A DNA stretch of 64,000 nt from Paraglaciecola polaris LMG 21857 (GCF_000315055.1 NZ_BAER01000047.1:1-64000), one strand, 5' to 3'. Positions 1 to 8,921 are shown, numbered from the stretch's first letter. The notes: generated from the sequence alone by a model not told the origin. Program-made: numbers and translations.

Positions 1-87
1 TGGGGTCATGTGGGAAGCGCCAGAGGCTATAAATTAGCTATTGACGCCATAGTCTCTTGTTAGTTGTTTCGTTAATTGCAAAACACT

Positions 88-554
88 TCAAGCATAGGTG
101 TCGACTTTTGTCAATCCTGACTTAACTTGATAATCCATTGGTAGTGAATGATTAAACGACAATAACTCTTTAAAAATTTCTTGGTCTGATGAGCCTTTTG
201 ATTTCATTTCATTGAACAACTCGATTCGTTGTCCCGTCACTTTTGATGCGATTTTATCAAACTCTTCGGACATACCCGCCCAATTCTTGTACGCTACAGG
301 ATCAGAAAGTGGGGGGGGGCGTCATTTAAATTCATCAATAACTTATCAGGTATAAATGCAACGACTTCAGCCATTTTTTTAGCGAATAAAGGATCTGCTT
401 CGACATCTGGAATGAATGTATCCAAGCCATGTCGTACATTTCCTGTACTTTTCGTTTCCTGTACAGTTGCAGGTACAATAGAATTTTTAACCTCGGAAGT
501 TTTGTACTGTAATAATGAATTAGCTACGCTTAAAGTATTTGCGATCGGTGTCAT
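88..554 (-). pseudogene. Unknown gene, frameshifted at a C9 tract
   Basis: Two reading frames in succession look like one gene. The 5' part starts with ATG at 554 behind a strong ribosome site (GGAGGTGG) and runs 86 codons to a stop just after a run of nine C (G311-319 on the + strand). The 3' part (273-88) is open in another frame. One extra C in the run would join them into a 155-residue protein ending at 88, with no internal stop. I recognise no family. The joined product would be soluble and polar, with no signal peptide or membrane segment. The tract could be a phase-variation switch, a true mutation or a homopolymer sequencing error; the sequence cannot decide. That this is one gene is well supported by the ribosome site and frame arithmetic; its function is unknown. 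Confidence 0.6.
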
Positions 555-1094
555 AGGCCACCTCCATAGTCAATGTTCAATATCTAGCAGGAAGTGCGCC
601 AAATTAGAAATAACTCTACTACCGTGCGGTAAAGAGAAGTCGATATATTGAATTGCCGTCGTGCGGTCTATCTTTGCCGTTTGTTGCCATTCAATGAACT
701 AAATACTGCCTATCATTGTTAATTGGTCAATAAGGAAGATTAGATCTGTCAGCACTTCCATTACCAAACTAAAGAATTGAACCACACGCAAAATAACCGT
801 TGAGCACACAAATACAAAAGCAATTTTACGAAATTTATCCGGACAACTAACGCTTATTATCGAGCATGTCCTATATGTCACTACACGGTTTAATTTGATT
901 TTTTGTCACTTCAATACGCTTAATCATTGATTTAATTTGGTACTCCTATTTTAACCCAAGGTATATCACTACAGATTTTGTTAGATCTGTAAGTTTAATG
1001 GGGTCACCTTGATGTTAACGGGACCTTTATGTTTCCTATTAAAAACCATGAGAAAAATATTTTTAATATAAAAATCAGTTAGTTAGCATTTCTC
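555..1094. other. Intergenic stretch without a supported gene
   Basis: AT-rich DNA upstream of the frameshifted gene. Short open frames occur here on both strands but lack ribosome sites and resemble no family. It should hold the promoter for the gene starting at 554, which I could not place. Confidence 0.4.
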
Positions 1095-1307
1095 ATGGAA
1101 ACAAAGCGCGACTATATTTCATTATTTAACGGGAAGAGAAGCAGCACTTTCTTGTTATCACCCATGAAAGCGCTATACATGCGCGGTTCTATTTTGACGG
1201 GATATAATATCAATAACGTAACTGCGTATCAGTTAGCGATATTCAAGTTTGCGTTATTGCTTGGTATGCCAATGAACGTCAGTAATTTTATGTGTTTTTT
1301 GATTTAA
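1095..1307 (+). CDS. Possible small protein of 70 residues
   Basis: An ATG-started frame of 70 codons with no recognised family and no clear ribosome site. The product would be basic at its N-terminus and hydrophobic towards its end. The only support is position: a strong hairpin followed by a T-rich stretch lies 11 bases after its stop and is oriented to end + strand transcription. It may equally be the remnant of a longer lost gene, or chance. Confidence 0.3.
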   Translation: METKRDYISLFNGKRSSTFLLSPMKALYMRGSILTGYNINNVTAYQLAIFKFALLLGMPMNVSNFMCFLI

Positions 1308-1318
1308 AGCAGCAGATA

Positions 1319-1350
1319 GCGCAGATCATGGCATGATCTGCGCGTTTTAT
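1319..1350 (+). terminator. Rho-independent terminator candidate
   Basis: A perfect 12-bp inverted repeat (GCGCAGATCATG at 1319-1330 and its complement at 1332-1343, one base between; about 10 bp would pair in practice) is followed on the + strand by GTTTTATT. The T-rich side faces + strand transcription. It also lies just past the stop of the permease gene on the other strand, where it could act more weakly. Confidence 0.6.
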
Positions 1351-2861
1351 TAATGCCGGAAGTTTGTCATTAGTGCTGGTATGCCTGGCAGCATGCCAAC
1401 CATTGCCATGACTAGGGTGAGCAATACGAACATGATCAGTGGAATGATCCAGCGGCTCATATGCGTTAACTCGGCACTTCTTTGTTTACAACCAATAAGA
1501 CCTAGGTTATCCAGTAACATGGTAAGGGACCAACCAAACGCGGGATTAACCAAGGTTGATGCAAATACCACTATCGCCGCTGATTGGGTGGTTTTCCCTT
1601 CTCGAGTCATTTCCATGCCCGCTTCAAGCAGCGGAATAAACACGCCCACGATTAACGCCACACACAATACAGGCTGCCAAATCGCCAGATCCATTGGGTA
1701 GCCCCAGACACCAGCGATAACACAAAATAACGCGGTTAATATGGCCCCAGCAGGAATAGGCCGCTTTGCGATGGCCGCTGGCACAATATAGGTGCCCCAA
1801 GACGAGGTGAAATTCGAGCCACCTAAAATAGAGCCGAAAGTTTGCCTGACCGATGCGCTGAGCATAGTGTCGTCGATATTCATTTGCACTTTTTCAGTTC
1901 GCTGTGGGTAGCTTATTTTTTGAAAGACCTGATGCCCCAAAAAGTCCGGCGACCACATGGCCACCGCGAGTACGGCAAACGGTAATACAACCACAAAGCT
2001 CTCAATGGTCGGCATACCCAGCATCCATCCGGTATTTTCGCCCCACCAATACATGGGGTTCATGTTAGGTAAGCCAGGTGCGGTTTTAAACTCAAACGGT
2101 GCCCCTAGAGAAAACGCTGTCGCCCCGCCTAATAGGCAACTAAGCGGCACGGCCAGCCAACGCTTTTTGAAGTGCTCTAACAAGGCATACAATAAAATAG
2201 TGGCCAAAATGACAATAAAAGCAATGTGCGTCATTTGAATGTCTTCAGCCCAGGTAAACAGTTTCTTCACTTGAGAAATCGTGCCAATAAAGCCTAAGTA
2301 TAGTAACAGCCCGCCACATACCCCTTTACTGGTGAGCCGTGCCAGTAAACTGCCTCCTTTACTGAGGGCTAGAATTAAGCCGAACGCCCCAATCAGTAAT
2401 CCAAACGCCATAGGGTGCCCCCCCGCCGCGACAACAATCGGAATTAACGGGATAAGCGGACCGTGTGTACCAGCTAAATTGGCGGTGGGTAAGATAAAAC
2501 CGGAGAACAATAGAATGAAAACAGAAACAATAAGTAACTCGTAGCGCACATTTTCTAGCACAAAGGCGTCACTCAAACCTAATGTACCAGCAAACGTGGC
2601 CGCAATAGCACTGACCATAACAACTTTGCCGATAGTGCCTGCTAACGCAGGGATCGTGTCTTCAAATTCGAAGCGATAATCTCTAAAAGGTAAATTAGGT
2701 CGCCAACGCTTGGGCTGCATAATTTGCAGCTCATGCTCGAGGTACTCGTCTCTGGTGTCGAACTCGGAACTGGGTTTATGCAAATTTTCATAACTATCGG
2801 AACCGGCCTGAGTGCCCTCTGCTATTTCAGGGGGATTGTAGTGCTGCGACTTGGTATTCAT
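1350..2861 (-). CDS. DUF3360 family membrane permease
   Basis: Multi-pass inner-membrane protein of about 503 residues. A soluble N-terminal stretch of about 75 residues contains the characteristic segment around EYLEHELQIMQPKRWRPNL, followed by roughly 11-12 hydrophobic segments to the C-terminus. I recognise it as the DUF3360 family seen in Vibrio and Alteromonadales, which resembles the NCS2/SulP permease fold; the substrate is not known. The start is taken at ATG 2861 because AGGAAA lies 6 bases upstream; an upstream in-frame start at 2909 adds 16 residues without a better site. It stands alone with no partner gene in the same operon. Family assignment is from memory of its conserved N-terminal motif; the transport role is inference from topology. 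Confidence 0.8.
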   Translation of the reverse strand: MNTKSQHYNPPEIAEGTQAGSDSYENLHKPSSEFDTRDEYLEHELQIMQPKRWRPNLPFRDYRFEFEDTIPALAGTIGKVVMVSAIAATFAGTLGLSDAFVLENVRYELLIVSVFILLFSGFILPTANLAGTHGPLIPLIPIVVAAGGHPMAFGLLIGAFGLILALSKGGSLLARLTSKGVCGGLLLYLGFIGTISQVKKLFTWAEDIQMTHIAFIVILATILLYALLEHFKKRWLAVPLSCLLGGATAFSLGAPFEFKTAPGLPNMNPMYWWGENTGWMLGMPTIESFVVVLPFAVLAVAMWSPDFLGHQVFQKISYPQRTEKVQMNIDDTMLSASVRQTFGSILGGSNFTSSWGTYIVPAAIAKRPIPAGAILTALFCVIAGVWGYPMDLAIWQPVLCVALIVGVFIPLLEAGMEMTREGKTTQSAAIVVFASTLVNPAFGWSLTMLLDNLGLIGCKQRSAELTHMSRWIIPLIMFVLLTLVMAMVGMLPGIPALMTNFRH

Positions 2862-3354
2862 AATTTTTCCTAACACATAGTGACTTGCTCTAACTAACAG
2901 TAAACGCATTGTTTAAAGCAAATGAATGTCGATGCGGCAGGGTAAGCCAGCCATTGACAAATGACGATTAAGCAAAAGGTCTTATACGGTGATATTGAGG
3001 GCTGTAAATAGATAAGTGATACGCCTAACAAGGTAATAACGGGTCTTTCACCTCATGCTATAAAAGTATTAAAATTCATTTAATATCATTAGCTTACAAT
3101 TTAACTTTGAAAATTAATCTATCGTCAGAAACGCGATATACACCGCTTGCTTAAAGAAAAGTCACTGCCTATAAGACATTGGTCTCATAGCCAGTTGATT
3201 GACGAAAAAAAGCACTGTCCAGCTTCGACGCTATGCATTTATTCACGCCATAGCATCCAAAAAGCACACGCCGCACACAGGTAATTAGTTAGATAAATGA
3301 AGCTATCGCCACCAAGATGAAGGATTAATGAATCAGTAAGATGGAACGTTCAAG

Positions 3355-3398
3355 CAAATTATATAGACAGCCATAACAAATTATATAGACAGCCATAA
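3355..3398. repeat. Exact 22-bp tandem repeat, two copies
   Basis: The unit CAAATTATATAGACAGCCATAA occurs twice head to tail, at 3355-3376 and 3377-3398, with no mismatch; a third AAATT follows. No gene overlaps it. Two copies are too few for a CRISPR and there is no spacer. It could be a replication-slippage duplication or a binding-site pair. Confidence 0.8.
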
Positions 3399-3536
3399 TA
3401 AAATTTAAGTTTCGAATCCCCGTTTGGACACAGCCCCCACAATAAGATTTTTTGTTTGCACAACTTCAAATTCAAAATTAGATCTAAGAATAAAAATATG
3501 AGCGGAATGACGTATTCTCTAAAATTCTAGGCAAGC

Positions 3537-3566
3537 TAACTTTCCGCAATTGTCTGCGGAAAGTTA
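3537..3566. repeat. Perfect 12-bp stem hairpin near the RAYT gene
   Basis: TAACTTTCCGCA (3537-3548) and its exact complement (3555-3566) enclose a 6-base loop. It starts 32 bases past the transposase stop. There is no T-run after it on the transposase strand, so it is a poor intrinsic terminator. Because RAYT transposases act on short palindromic REP elements, this is a candidate REP-like target; that link is inference. Confidence 0.6.
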
Positions 3567-3597
3567 GTATTTACTTAGGTTTAAATGCTTGAAATGT

Positions 3598-4581
3598 TCA
3601 GCCTTGCTTGAGCAATACTTTTGCTTGACCCATCCCTCGTAATCTCTGATGGTGTGTATGGCGTTTAAACGAATTCATCATTTGCTCAGCACCCGCGGCA
3701 TAACAAAAATGCTTTTCGAATTCAGTCGTTAAGGTTAACCACTGGGTAGTATTTAGGCCCAGCCTGACCAGAATGGGGCATTGAGCGTCATCGATATAAC
3801 CCGTTATATCATCTCTAATGCAACGACCGGTGATATCTACTAGCTCGCAATAATCGTTCAATGAAAAGGCAATGCCTTTCGGCATATTTTGTTGTGCGTT
3901 GCCTACAAAAGGCATTAACGTTCTCGGCTGAGGTCGTTTACTTTTCGCCGCTTGCAGGCGGTTTTTAATGCTGGTGTATTTTGACGTTTCTGGTGTTTTT
4001 TCCAATTTCGCACGAATAGGATTCAAGTCAACATAAGCCATGCACGCGAGCACGGCACTTTCATCCAATAAAGCTTGTGATTTAAACCGCCCTTCCCAAA
4101 AACGACCAGTGCAGTCATCTTCCTTATTAGCCTCTCTGGCTATGTATTCATTCAAATTACGCATGAACCAACTGATGTCATATAAACGCTTTCGATATAA
4201 CTCAACTGTTTCATCAAAGGTTATAAGCTCGCCTTGGCTAAGCCTATCCCCCATGACATATTTTTGCGTAAGTAGCGTTCCTTTGTGTAATTTATGGTAG
4301 CGCGTTAACACCTCATCAATATTCCAATCATCTGTTAACGATTTATCTACGTGCAATACGATGTGCGTGTGATTGCTCATCACCGCATAGGCGCAAATGT
4401 CGATGGAAAATATCGTCGACAGAAAAAGTAAGCGGCTTTCTACCCAGCCTCTACGATGCTCGTAACTTTGACCGGAATATTTATCAATACCGCATAAAAA
4501 TGAGCGGCGTACACAGCGAGAAACACAATGGTAATAAGGCGTGTCTATTAGACTGATTTGGCTTTTTCGAGGCTGAGGCAT
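3598..4581 (-). CDS. REP-associated tyrosine transposase (RAYT, IS200-like Y1 family)
   Basis: A single-strand-acting HUH nuclease of the Y1 transposase superfamily, 327 residues from the preferred start. The HUH pair is H71 and H73 in the segment VMSNHTHIVLH, the candidate nucleophile is Tyr146 in LNEYIAR, and the family signatures FWEGRFKSQ (161-169) and YVDLNPIRA (183-191) are intact. The start at ATG 4581 is chosen because AGGTG lies a few bases upstream; a longer frame begins at 4611. RAYTs are usually single-copy domesticated genes that mobilise or maintain REP palindromes and are not flanked by classic insertion-sequence ends, which fits here. A strong hairpin sits just downstream. The C-terminal 100 residues are less conserved, as usual. 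No frameshift or missing key residue was seen. Confidence 0.9.
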   Translation of the reverse strand: MPQPRKSQISLIDTPYYHCVSRCVRRSFLCGIDKYSGQSYEHRRGWVESRLLFLSTIFSIDICAYAVMSNHTHIVLHVDKSLTDDWNIDEVLTRYHKLHKGTLLTQKYVMGDRLSQGELITFDETVELYRKRLYDISWFMRNLNEYIAREANKEDDCTGRFWEGRFKSQALLDESAVLACMAYVDLNPIRAKLEKTPETSKYTSIKNRLQAAKSKRPQPRTLMPFVGNAQQNMPKGIAFSLNDYCELVDITGRCIRDDITGYIDDAQCPILVRLGLNTTQWLTLTTEFEKHFCYAAGAEQMMNSFKRHTHHQRLRGMGQAKVLLKQG

Positions 4582-4835
4582 CAAGCACCTACCCAACAAA
4601 AAATGGAACACCTAACAAGTTTAGTTTAGGTTTAAAAATTATCCATTTTTATCATGGGTGTCACTATATTTATTTTTATATCTAATGGAGAGGGTTTAGG
4701 TCAGTAGGAATCGACACGATTAAGCGTTGCGGGTTTTTAACCCTGAAATTTTAGGGATTGGCTGGCGGCGAGATTGTGGTTTTGTAGGTGCAATACCGTT
4801 TGCTGGCCTACAAGGAGTTTAGTTGCAATACCCGA

Positions 4836-4880
4836 CTAAATGACAGCCCTTGTTAAAACACAAACAGGGCGGTCATTTAG
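4836..4880 (-). terminator. Long hairpin after the GTPase gene
   Basis: CTAAATGACAGCCC..TGTT (4836-4854) pairs with AACAGGGCGGTCATTTAG (4863-4880) with one mismatch and one bulge, about 17 pairs. It lies directly past the stop of the GTPase gene on the minus strand. The stretch after it is not T-rich, so termination is plausible but not certain. Confidence 0.5.
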
Positions 4881-4889
4881 CGCGGCATA

Positions 4890-6431
4890 TTAGATTATTT
4901 TTGTTTCCTCAGCCGGTTTTACGGTATCAGCTATTTCGTCTGTAGTTTTCTCCGTCTCAGCTGTTTTATCTGCTTTTTCTTTGGTTGCAACTGGGCTTGC
5001 TTGTTTGCCAGAAGGATCGGTGTAGGTGTTGTTCAGCTCTTGTACGTAACGATCGGCATTGCTCAGCGCTAAGCGCAGTGCTTTTTTGGAACGCCAGCCC
5101 CAACCGACAGGACTGGTGCGAAAGACACTATTCCAAAAACCTGTATTGCGTTTAAAGGCGTGGATCATGCCTTCTCGTCGTTCAGCACCTAGGTCGCTGG
5201 CAGTTACGGGAATGGTTTTGCTAATTTTGGCCGACGCACTTTTTTTGATTTGTGCGTAAATCCAAATCAATACCATAACAATGGGTACGCCCACTATCAT
5301 CCCAGTCTGCCATGAACTGATGGCCCAATTCCACCAGGGGGTGCTATGTAAATGACCATACACGCCTGCCGCTGCAAGCCCGCCAATAAGAGGTAATAAA
5401 AACACCGCACTTCGCCACGCTACCCCCCTGCGCCATTTTTTCTTTAACGCTATTAAGCCAGGCACTAATTCGTCGGCGATTTGATGGGCTGTGCGTTCTA
5501 AATTGGCGATAATGCGGTAGAAACGCTCCACTTTAACCTGACTGACCCGGGCGTAAATGTCGGCCATATCGGCGTTGCTTTTGGCTTCTAAACGCTCACG
5601 TACTTTGTCATCTTCTATCGGGCGCGCCTGGTCAGGGTTGAATATAGTGTAAAACTTCCCCGCAGTGAGTCCCTTTTCCGCAATCGCACGTTGCCAAGCA
5701 CCTACGACTTCTTCTAGGTTGTCTTCGCTGGCGGTTGTATCAATTTGATTGAGAATGTATAAAAATTTATTCGCGTCACTGCGACTGACCGTTTCCCCGA
5801 CCAAGTGCTGCAAGGTATCGCGCATCGCGCCAGGCTCAGGGCGACGGGCATCAAACAAGACCAATACCAAGTCCGACATGTTCATAATGTGATCGGTAAT
5901 ACGCAGGGTCGCAGTACGTTGTGCATCAGCATCAAAGCCAGGGGAATCGATGAGTATTTGGCCTTTCAATTGCTCGCTAGGGCAAGTTTTTAATTGTAGG
6001 TAGCTATCAATACGCGCACCTTCACTAAGTGATACTTTGTCTAATTCTTCGCGCATTTTATAAAATGGAAAACGCGGGTCCGCGTCCAGTGCGATGCCAG
6101 GTAAACTGCGTGACTCTTTATCTTTTGAATAACACATAACGGTGAATTTATCGTCTACCGCCTGTGTACCACTTTCTTGTAATTTGGCTCCAATATAACG
6201 ATTGATAAAACTCGACTTACCCGCTGAAAAGGTGCCAAGAATAGATATCATCGGCCACCAAGGCACATGAAAAGCGAAAGACTGATCGGTTTTTAGCAAA
6301 CCTAAGCGATAGGCAACTCGGTCAAGGCTGCGAAAGCTCTTCACAACATCAACGAGTAATTGATTTTCATTTTTTAAGTGCGACTCAAGCTCGCTCAGAC
6401 GCTGTTTGACTTGTCGGTTCGGTCCTGGCAT
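4890..6431 (-). CDS. Dynamin-like GTPase with two membrane segments
   Basis: A membrane-anchored large GTPase of 513 residues from the preferred start (528 from the upstream ATG at 6476, whose numbering is used here). G1/P-loop GTFSAGKSS at 81-89, a G2 threonine near 112, G3 DSPGF from 177, and G4 NQID at 243-246 are all present. Two hydrophobic segments lie at about 350-370 and 392-410. The C-terminal 35 residues are low-complexity, rich in Lys, Thr, Glu and Ala. The family is the bacterial dynamin/EHD-like group thought to act in membrane remodelling; the cellular role here is unknown. The second ATG (6431) is preferred since a purine-rich AAGAGAG lies upstream of it and none before 6476. 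It stands alone, unlike paired dynamin-like genes in cyanobacteria. Confidence 0.85.
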   Translation of the reverse strand: MPGPNRQVKQRLSELESHLKNENQLLVDVVKSFRSLDRVAYRLGLLKTDQSFAFHVPWWPMISILGTFSAGKSSFINRYIGAKLQESGTQAVDDKFTVMCYSKDKESRSLPGIALDADPRFPFYKMREELDKVSLSEGARIDSYLQLKTCPSEQLKGQILIDSPGFDADAQRTATLRITDHIMNMSDLVLVLFDARRPEPGAMRDTLQHLVGETVSRSDANKFLYILNQIDTTASEDNLEEVVGAWQRAIAEKGLTAGKFYTIFNPDQARPIEDDKVRERLEAKSNADMADIYARVSQVKVERFYRIIANLERTAHQIADELVPGLIALKKKWRRGVAWRSAVFLLPLIGGLAAAGVYGHLHSTPWWNWAISSWQTGMIVGVPIVMVLIWIYAQIKKSASAKISKTIPVTASDLGAERREGMIHAFKRNTGFWNSVFRTSPVGWGWRSKKALRLALSNADRYVQELNNTYTDPSGKQASPVATKEKADKTAETEKTTDEIADTVKPAEETKII

Positions 6432-6802
6432 AGAAAGCTCTCTTATGTGTGGAGTAAGACGATAAAGGGTAGTCATGTTATGACCAAAGCTGCTTAACGT
6501 GCCCTAGTAAATATAATGCTAAATTCGCGTTACCTAGCGCTAAAAACAAGCAGCGAGAGTATAAAAAGAGTAAACAATATACCTCATATATTCAATAGAC
6601 ATGGATTTTATAGGATGTGCAAGAAATACCGCGAAAGGTGCTAAAAAAGGTAACATCAGGGTCGATGAACAGGCTCGTTCAGTCGCGTTTTGTTCTGCAT
6701 TCGCTCGCTAGCACTGTGTGAGAGTCGCTCAACGCAAGCGGCCATAAGGTGTTCACGTTTCTCAGTATCCTTTTTGTGGTCTTTGAACTCACACTAATGG
6801 AA
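6432..6802. other. Intergenic stretch between GTPase and MarR genes
   Basis: No gene seen. A 10-bp stem (AACTCACACT at 6786-6795 with its complement at 6805-6814, 9-base loop) overlaps the stop codon of the MarR gene and could end its transcript, though no T-run follows. Confidence 0.4.
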
Positions 6803-7273
6803 TCAGTGTGAGTTACTTTGCTCTTTTTCAGGATTATGGGTTGCCATTTTAATCACCTGATTTTCTAGCTTTTCCATAATGCGCATCAAGTTACGGTACT
6901 CAGTTGTATCTAGCACACTTAGTAACTCTTCTTCCCATGCAAGCGCCTTAGGCGAAATTTGGCTGTATAACTCCCACCCTTGTTCGGTCAACGATAAATA
7001 AGCCGCACGATTATCATTGTGATCCTGTTCTCTTAGCAGTAACGATCGATCTGCAAGCTGCTTTACTGCTCGCGACACCTTAGATTTATCCATTAGCGTT
7101 AGCTCAGCAATATCTTTTGCAGTGAGTCTTTCGTACTCCCCCAAACATGCCAATAACCGCCAATCAGGAATAGCGAGACTGAATTGGTTACGGTAGGTCT
7201 GTGAAAATGCATGGCTAATGCGCGTGGCTAAATTAACCATTCGGTAAGGCACAAAAAGTTTAAGCAAGATCAT
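6803..7273 (-). CDS. MarR family transcriptional regulator (likely of hmg genes)
   Basis: A winged-helix regulator of 156 residues, the usual MarR length. The HTH and wing lie at about 45-110, with the recognition region around TLMDKSKVSRAVKQL and the wing near the DHNDNRAAYLSLTEQG motif. It is transcribed away from hmgA with 312 bases between, the usual arrangement for a local repressor that controls itself and its neighbour. Two copies of TCTYAAATGAGA lie in that gap and are candidate binding sites. The ligand is probably an intermediate of tyrosine breakdown, but that is inference; no effector can be read from sequence. The family is certain, the target assignment moderate. Confidence 0.85.
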   Translation of the reverse strand: MILLKLFVPYRMVNLATRISHAFSQTYRNQFSLAIPDWRLLACLGEYERLTAKDIAELTLMDKSKVSRAVKQLADRSLLLREQDHNDNRAAYLSLTEQGWELYSQISPKALAWEEELLSVLDTTEYRNLMRIMEKLENQVIKMATHNPEKEQSNSH

Positions 7274-7395
7274 ATTAGAAGGCCGTTAAAAAGTAATGAT
7301 TGCCTCACGCTAGTAAGGCTCGATAGTGTGTGAACTGCATGCTTATAAGGGCTAACAGCTTACACATCACAGTAGAGCAACGCCACAATAAATAC

Positions 7396-7407
7396 TCTTA
7401 AATGAGA
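7396..7407 (+). promoter_or_regulatory. Candidate operator 1 of the MarR-hmgA divergent region
   Basis: TCTTAAATGAGA, the centre of the imperfect palindrome CTCTTAAATGAGAG (7395-7408). It matches operator 2 at 11 of 12 positions. It lies about 120 bases upstream of the regulator start, so it could serve autoregulation. Confidence 0.5.
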
Positions 7408-7510
7408 GCATTTAAACAAATCTTTACAATCTAGCCAAAATATTAGCCCATTTATATTACAAATATTGCCTCGACAACTTGCATTACCACTAAACAAGCC
7501 ATTAAATTAG

Positions 7511-7537
7511 TCTCAAATGAGAATAACGTAATATAAT
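7511..7537 (+). promoter_or_regulatory. Candidate operator 2 and hmgA promoter
   Basis: TCTCAAATGAGA (7511-7522) is an inverted repeat of five pairs around a two-base centre. A perfect -10 hexamer TATAAT follows at 7532-7537, so a bound repressor would cover the -35 region of hmgA. The matching core upstream at 7396-7407 supports a two-site operator. Confidence 0.55.
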
Positions 7538-7585
7538 TAATTCTTACTTATTAACCCGGTAATCATCTTTAAGCGAGCGTGATAC

Positions 7586-8890
7586 ATGAGTAACGATGCA
7601 GCCATTAATGGCCTGTTTGGTTTTAATAACGAACACCAGACAGAAGCCTTGCCAGGCGCCTTGCCAATCGGCCAGTTTAACCCACAGCGTTGCCCTTATG
7701 GATTGTACGCAGAACAATTTAGTACCAGTGCCTTTACCCGTCCACGACACGAAAATCGCCGCACATGGACCTATCGTATTCGCCCGTCTATCGCCATGGG
7801 TGATTTTAGTAAAATAGACAAAGGCCAAGTACGTTCCGGCCCAATCACCGAAGTAGATTGCCCGCCCAACGTCATGCGCTGGGACGCCCTGCCGTTACCC
7901 ACTGAAGCCACTGACTTTATTGATGGCCTCATCACCATTGCGGCCAATGGTGATGTGCGAGGTCAATCAGGTATGGGGATCCACATTTATCTGGCAAATA
8001 AAGGCATGGACAATCGTTCATTCTATTCTGCTGACGGCGAACTGCTCTTTATTCCGCAACTGGGGGCATTCAATGCCATTACCGAAATGGGAGAACTCAG
8101 CATAAAACCCGGCGAAATTCTGGTTATTCCCCGGGGGATCAAGTTCAAAATAGAGCCATTAGACGGGCCTATTCGCGGCTATATTTGTGAAAACTACGGT
8201 AGTCCACTGGAGCTTGCTGAGCGCGGCCCTGCAGGTGCCAATGGCTTTGCTAATCAACGTGACTTTCAGTACCCCCATGCTAACTTCGAAGAAACCGAAG
8301 GAGAGCATCAGATCATTGCCAAATTTTGTGGTGAATTTTATCAGGCGAAGCAAAACCATAGTCCGTTTGATGTGGTGGCTTGGGTGGGCAATAGTGCGCC
8401 GTACAAATATGATTTATCTCGATTCAATGTACTCAACACAGTCAGTTTCGACCACCCAGATCCGTCAATATTTACCGTGCTGACCTCCCCTAGCGCCGAG
8501 GCGGGTGTAGCAAATGTCGACTTTGTTATCTTTCCACCGCGCTGGATGGTAGCAGAAAACACTTTTCGTCCGCCTTGGTATCACAAAAACTTTATGAGCG
8601 AATTTATGGGCTTGATTGAAGGCACTTACGACGCCAAAGAAAAAGGTTTTGCGCCAGGAGGTATGAGCCTGCACAACTGTATGACACCCCACGGCCCAGA
8701 AGCGGACGTGTTTGATAAGGCAACTAATGCTGAACTCACGCCCCAACGTTATGAAAACACCATGGCCTTCATGCTGGAATCTCGATACGTCATTGCCCCC
8801 ACAAAATTTGCCCTTAACGCTCCTCAGCGTCAAAAAAATTATCTGGCCTGTTGGGGCGATCTCAAAAAGCATTTTAACGGTCAGCCATAG
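7586..8890 (+). CDS. hmgA: Homogentisate 1,2-dioxygenase
   Basis: Opens the aromatic ring of homogentisate with O2 to give maleylacetoacetate, using non-haem Fe(II), in the tyrosine/phenylalanine pathway. It is 434 residues, the family's usual length. The iron ligands align as H333 and E339 in WYHKNFMSEF and H369 in CMTPHGPE, and the catalytic histidine corresponds to H290 in the DHPDPSIFTV segment. It is the first gene of hmgA-fahA-maiA, with 31 bases to fahA, so the three probably share a transcript. The divergent MarR gene and two operator-like sites suggest induction by a pathway intermediate. The gene for 4-hydroxyphenylpyruvate dioxygenase (hpd) is not adjacent. Loss of this enzyme usually leads to brown pyomelanin, a known trait of hmgA mutants in other bacteria. 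Confidence 0.97.
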   Translation: MSNDAAINGLFGFNNEHQTEALPGALPIGQFNPQRCPYGLYAEQFSTSAFTRPRHENRRTWTYRIRPSIAMGDFSKIDKGQVRSGPITEVDCPPNVMRWDALPLPTEATDFIDGLITIAANGDVRGQSGMGIHIYLANKGMDNRSFYSADGELLFIPQLGAFNAITEMGELSIKPGEILVIPRGIKFKIEPLDGPIRGYICENYGSPLELAERGPAGANGFANQRDFQYPHANFEETEGEHQIIAKFCGEFYQAKQNHSPFDVVAWVGNSAPYKYDLSRFNVLNTVSFDHPDPSIFTVLTSPSAEAGVANVDFVIFPPRWMVAENTFRPPWYHKNFMSEFMGLIEGTYDAKEKGFAPGGMSLHNCMTPHGPEADVFDKATNAELTPQRYENTMAFMLESRYVIAPTKFALNAPQRQKNYLACWGDLKKHFNGQP

Positions 8891-8921
8891 TCGCCGGCCC
8901 GCTATATAAGGTATTAATATA

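Larger units (their letters stand above)
2862..3580. other. Non-coding stretch with tandem repeat and hairpin
   Basis: About 720 bases between the permease and the transposase with no credible gene. It contains an exact two-copy 22-bp repeat and a 12-bp-stem hairpin, listed separately. The rest is AT-rich and includes the permease promoter region. Confidence 0.5.

Noticed and set aside
3405-3445. tRNA-like T-loop sequence TTCGAATCC near the tandem repeat
   Set aside because: The flanking bases do not pair into a T-stem and no acceptor, D or anticodon arms can be built. It was considered as an attachment-site scar but there is no integrase or second copy in view.
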